Positions 61,973-64,000 of a stretch of 64,000 nt of DNA are shown here, in pieces. The first letter of the stretch is position 1; the number at the start of each line of letters is the position of its first letter. This stretch comes from Candidatus Nitrosopumilus sp. (GTDB lineage Archaea > Thermoproteota > Nitrososphaeria > Nitrososphaerales > Nitrosopumilaceae). The stretch covers positions 1 through 64,000 of the forward strand of contig JAOTVS010000002.1 of assembly GCA_029863275.1 (NCBI GenBank). Direction: 5' to 3'. A program made the position numbers and the translations under genes. The notes under the pieces are model-generated. The model saw nothing but the letters and a program-made list of their open reading frames with translations. It had not been told where the DNA came from and did not search any database.

Positions 61973-62809
61973 TTACTTTGAAATTTTTACATCTACAACT
62001 GTTTGATAATATCTAGGCCCTACAGGTCTTACAATTTTTGATTTTAAAATCTCTGATTTAATTGAAGTCACCTCAAGGTAATGCTTTTCAGATAAAATTC
62101 CTGCTTCTGATTTTTTATCAGCGTGAATATGGGAATAATAGTGGATAATTCCACCATCTTTTGTGGTCTTTATTGCAGAATCCAGGAATTCATCAGATCT
62201 TTCAGGGAGAAGCATTAATGTTCTATCTGCTTTATCTCGTAAATCTGCATCAATTATTTTAGATGTTTCTCCGTTAATCGATATGACTTTTCCTAAAAGT
62301 TTGTTTAACTCTATATTTTTTTCACAAAGTTTTGATGCTATTGGATTAATATCAAGACTATAGACAATACATTTTTTCTTTTTTGCTGCCATAATTGAAA
62401 ACATTCCTATACCTGCAAACATGTTGACCATGGTTTCTCCTTCGTGAATTAAATCTGCAATTCTCTCTCTTTCAGTAGATAAACGAGGAGAAAAAAAAAC
62501 ATTTGCAACATCTACAATAAATCTACAGCCAAATTCTTTGTATTCAGTTTCTGTTTTATCTTCACCTGCAAGAATCTCCAGATTTCTGGTTCTAAAGTCA
62601 CCTTCAACTGGTGATGCTTGATAAAAAACACTTTTTACAATTTTTACCTCATCAAGTAGAGTCTCACCTATCAATTTTTTTTTGGATAAAAGTGAATCTG
62701 GAATTCTAACAATAATAATATCTCCAATCTGATCAAAAGCTGAGATCAACTCTTCGCTTTCTTGTGGCGTTAGAATACTTTCTAATGCTTTTTTTAGCAT
62801 TCTTGTCAT
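61973..62809 (-). CDS. Trm5-like class I SAM methyltransferase (tRNA G37-N1)
   Basis: 278 aa. The SAM-binding segment FFSPRLSTERERIADLIHEGETMVNMFAGIGMFSIMAAKKKKCIVYSLDINP (near residues 110-160) matches the Trm5 family, where FSPRLSTER and the GIGxF motif precede the adenine-binding loop. The later LMLLPERSDEFL stands for the NLP-type catalytic motif, but its Asn and Pro are not in the usual order. The N-terminal D1 domain is short. m1G37 formation is the likely role. It overlaps the ABCE1 stop by ATGA. Confidence 0.88.
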   Translation of the reverse strand: MTRMLKKALESILTPQESEELISAFDQIGDIIIVRIPDSLLSKKKLIGETLLDEVKIVKSVFYQASPVEGDFRTRNLEILAGEDKTETEYKEFGCRFIVDVANVFFSPRLSTERERIADLIHEGETMVNMFAGIGMFSIMAAKKKKCIVYSLDINPIASKLCEKNIELNKLLGKVISINGETSKIIDADLRDKADRTLMLLPERSDEFLDSAIKTTKDGGIIHYYSHIHADKKSEAGILSEKHYLEVTSIKSEILKSKIVRPVGPRYYQTVVDVKISK

Positions 62810-64000
62810 TTCTTATAATAAAAATTACCTGAAATCTTTTGATCTTTATCTAATCTACTTTCTAGTTTGTTTACGCGTGGTCTCAGGGTTCTCTCATCTC
62901 TTCTAAATGTTATATCCAGTGATTTTAGGAATCGATTCATCGCATCAGATTTTGGCATTGGAGATGTAGCATGTCCTTTTAATCCAGATTCGCCCTCAAA
63001 GATAACCATGGAATCTGACACAAGATCCATTAATTGTATGTCGTGATCAATTACAATTGCTGATTTTCCATATGATCGTACAAATTTCTGCAAAAATTTT
63101 GCTACTGCAATTCTATCTTCGACATCTAAAAATGCTGATGGTTCATCTAATGCATAAAGGTCTACTTTTTGTAAAAGGCAAGAAACTACAGCGACTTTTT
63201 GCAATTCTCCCCCTGACAGATTTTTGATAGATTTGTTGTAAAGTTTTTTGATTTTTAATGGATCAACAATTTGTTCTTCTTCCTGACTTCCTTCTATAGG
63301 AGATTCATTTGCCTTATCCAAGATTGCAATCACTTCTACGTCAATATCATTCTCCAGATATTGTGGTTTGAAGGCAATCCTTATTTTCTTGTCAATTTCA
63401 CCTGAATCTGGTTTTAGTGCACCGGCAATCATTTTCATCATGGTTGTTTTTCCAAGAGCGTTGGCACCCATTATGCCTAAGACTTCACCTTTTCGAACAC
63501 TACCAGGTTCAATAGTTAAATCAAAGGAAGAAAATTTTTTCTCAAGTTTTGGATATGTTATAATTTCACTCCCAATTTGAAAATCATCAGTGGATGAAGA
63601 AGAAACATCAAAGGAAAATTTTTTATCTCTAAACCTAACATTTTCAACAGGCAAATATCCTTCAAGAAAAACATTTATTCCAATTTTGGTGGATAACACA
63701 TTTGAAACAATTCCATATGCTGTTGGTTCACCATAAAGCACTTCGATAAAATCACTTAGAAAATCAAGAAGTGTTAGGTCATGTTCTACTACCATTACAC
63801 TTTTTCCTAACTTTGCCAAACTCTGAATTACTCGTGCAACACTAGCTCTTTGAAATACATCATTGTACGATGATGGCTCATCAAAAAAATAAAAATCGGT
63901 ATCTTTTGAGGCAACTGTTGCTATTGCTAATCTTTGTAATTCTCCACCACTAAGCTCTTTAAGATTTTTTTCCATGGAATTTTCTAATCCTAATTGTTTT
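62806..64000 (-). CDS. ABCE1/Rli1 ribosome-recycling ATPase, 5' part beyond the window
   Basis: Twin-ABC protein that splits the ribosome with Pelota/aRF1. The frame is open to 64000, so about the last 397 codons are present; the start and the N-terminal FeS domain lie outside. NBD1 shows LSGGELQRLAIA and the Walker B FYFFDEPSSYND; the hinge follows. NBD2 has Walker A GANALGKTTMM, signature LSGGELQKVAVVSC and Walker B LYALDEPSAFLD. The track's start at 63975 is internal. The gene is co-transcribed with the Trm5-like gene after it. Confidence 0.95.
   Translation of the reverse strand, partial: KQLGLENSMEKNLKELSGGELQRLAIATVASKDTDFYFFDEPSSYNDVFQRASVARVIQSLAKLGKSVMVVEHDLTLLDFLSDFIEVLYGEPTAYGIVSNVLSTKIGINVFLEGYLPVENVRFRDKKFSFDVSSSSTDDFQIGSEIITYPKLEKKFSSFDLTIEPGSVRKGEVLGIMGANALGKTTMMKMIAGALKPDSGEIDKKIRIAFKPQYLENDIDVEVIAILDKANESPIEGSQEEEQIVDPLKIKKLYNKSIKNLSGGELQKVAVVSCLLQKVDLYALDEPSAFLDVEDRIAVAKFLQKFVRSYGKSAIVIDHDIQLMDLVSDSMVIFEGESGLKGHATSPMPKSDAMNRFLKSLDITFRRDERTLRPRVNKLESRLDKDQKISGNFYYKK

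Overview
The window looks like a piece of the chromosome of a marine or soil group I.1a ammonia-oxidising archaeon (Nitrososphaerota/Thaumarchaeota, Nitrosopumilus-like). The grounds are strong AT richness, archaeal information processing (GINS, MCM, Hel308, RfcS, RfcL, Alba, aIF6, ABCE1, Trm5-like), a complex I operon without the NADH-oxidising NuoE/F/G module, an acyl-CoA carboxylase operon of the type used in the 3-hydroxypropionate/4-hydroxybutyrate cycle, 7Fe zinc-type ferredoxins and TATA-driven, apparently leaderless first genes. The genus is inferred from protein character; no search was run. No amo, rRNA, IS element, prophage or CRISPR array was seen.

Layout. 0.4-4.8 kb: hisS, convergent aIF6, two tandem paralogous ferredoxins, tRNA-Ser, rfcS. 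4.9-10.8 kb: tightly overlapping GINS-MCM-Hel308-GlcNAc-1-P transferase-small membrane protein operon. 10.8-14.2 kb (minus): nucleotidyltransferase-like, ilvE, Gfo/Idh, Trm112-like, hexapeptide acyltransferase. 14.3-18.5 kb: FNR-type reductase, tRNA-Ala, HEAT protein, alba, ICL/PEPM-family lyase, a decayed methyltransferase pseudogene, PadR regulator with an operator-like tandem dyad. 18.6-23.9 kb: sdhACDB, a DUF59 protein and argH sharing one symmetric TATA box, tRNA-Lys, tRNA-Asp. 24-30.4 kb: mostly small, lineage-restricted proteins, a RibD-like reductase, a CBS protein and an IMPase. 30.5-35.4 kb: unknown protein-rfcL-Cys-rich protein, a coiled-coil protein, hemA, DUF1059. 35.5-40.5 kb: second FNR-type reductase, carboxyltransferase-biotin carboxylase-BCCP, PrxQ. 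40.6-51.1 kb: nuoABCDHIJKMLN. 51-55 kb: prenyl synthase, tRNA-Glu with a T-loop intron, CADD/TenA-like enzyme, tRNA-Met, small proteins, CBS protein, HTH protein. 55.2-64 kb: surface deacetylase-like protein, three very short minus-strand genes missed by the ORF track, YIP1 protein, a candidate C/D box sRNA, pyrE, LarA-like protein, site-2 protease, GNAT, Trm5-like, and the 3' part of ABCE1.

How it fits together. Energy metabolism dominates: succinate dehydrogenase and headless complex I feed quinones, while two ferredoxins and two NAD(P)H-ferredoxin reductase-like flavoproteins could link reduced ferredoxin, NAD(P)H and complex I. The carboxylase operon would supply carbon fixation. The replication genes are split into a GINS-MCM-Hel308 operon with divergent rfcS, and a separate rfcL operon with two uncharacterised partners.

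The least ordinary items are the PadR operator, the shared TATA box, the intron-bearing tRNA-Glu, the candidate C/D sRNA, the methyltransferase pseudogene and the unknown rfcL partners. I did not find a convincing wholly new multi-gene system.
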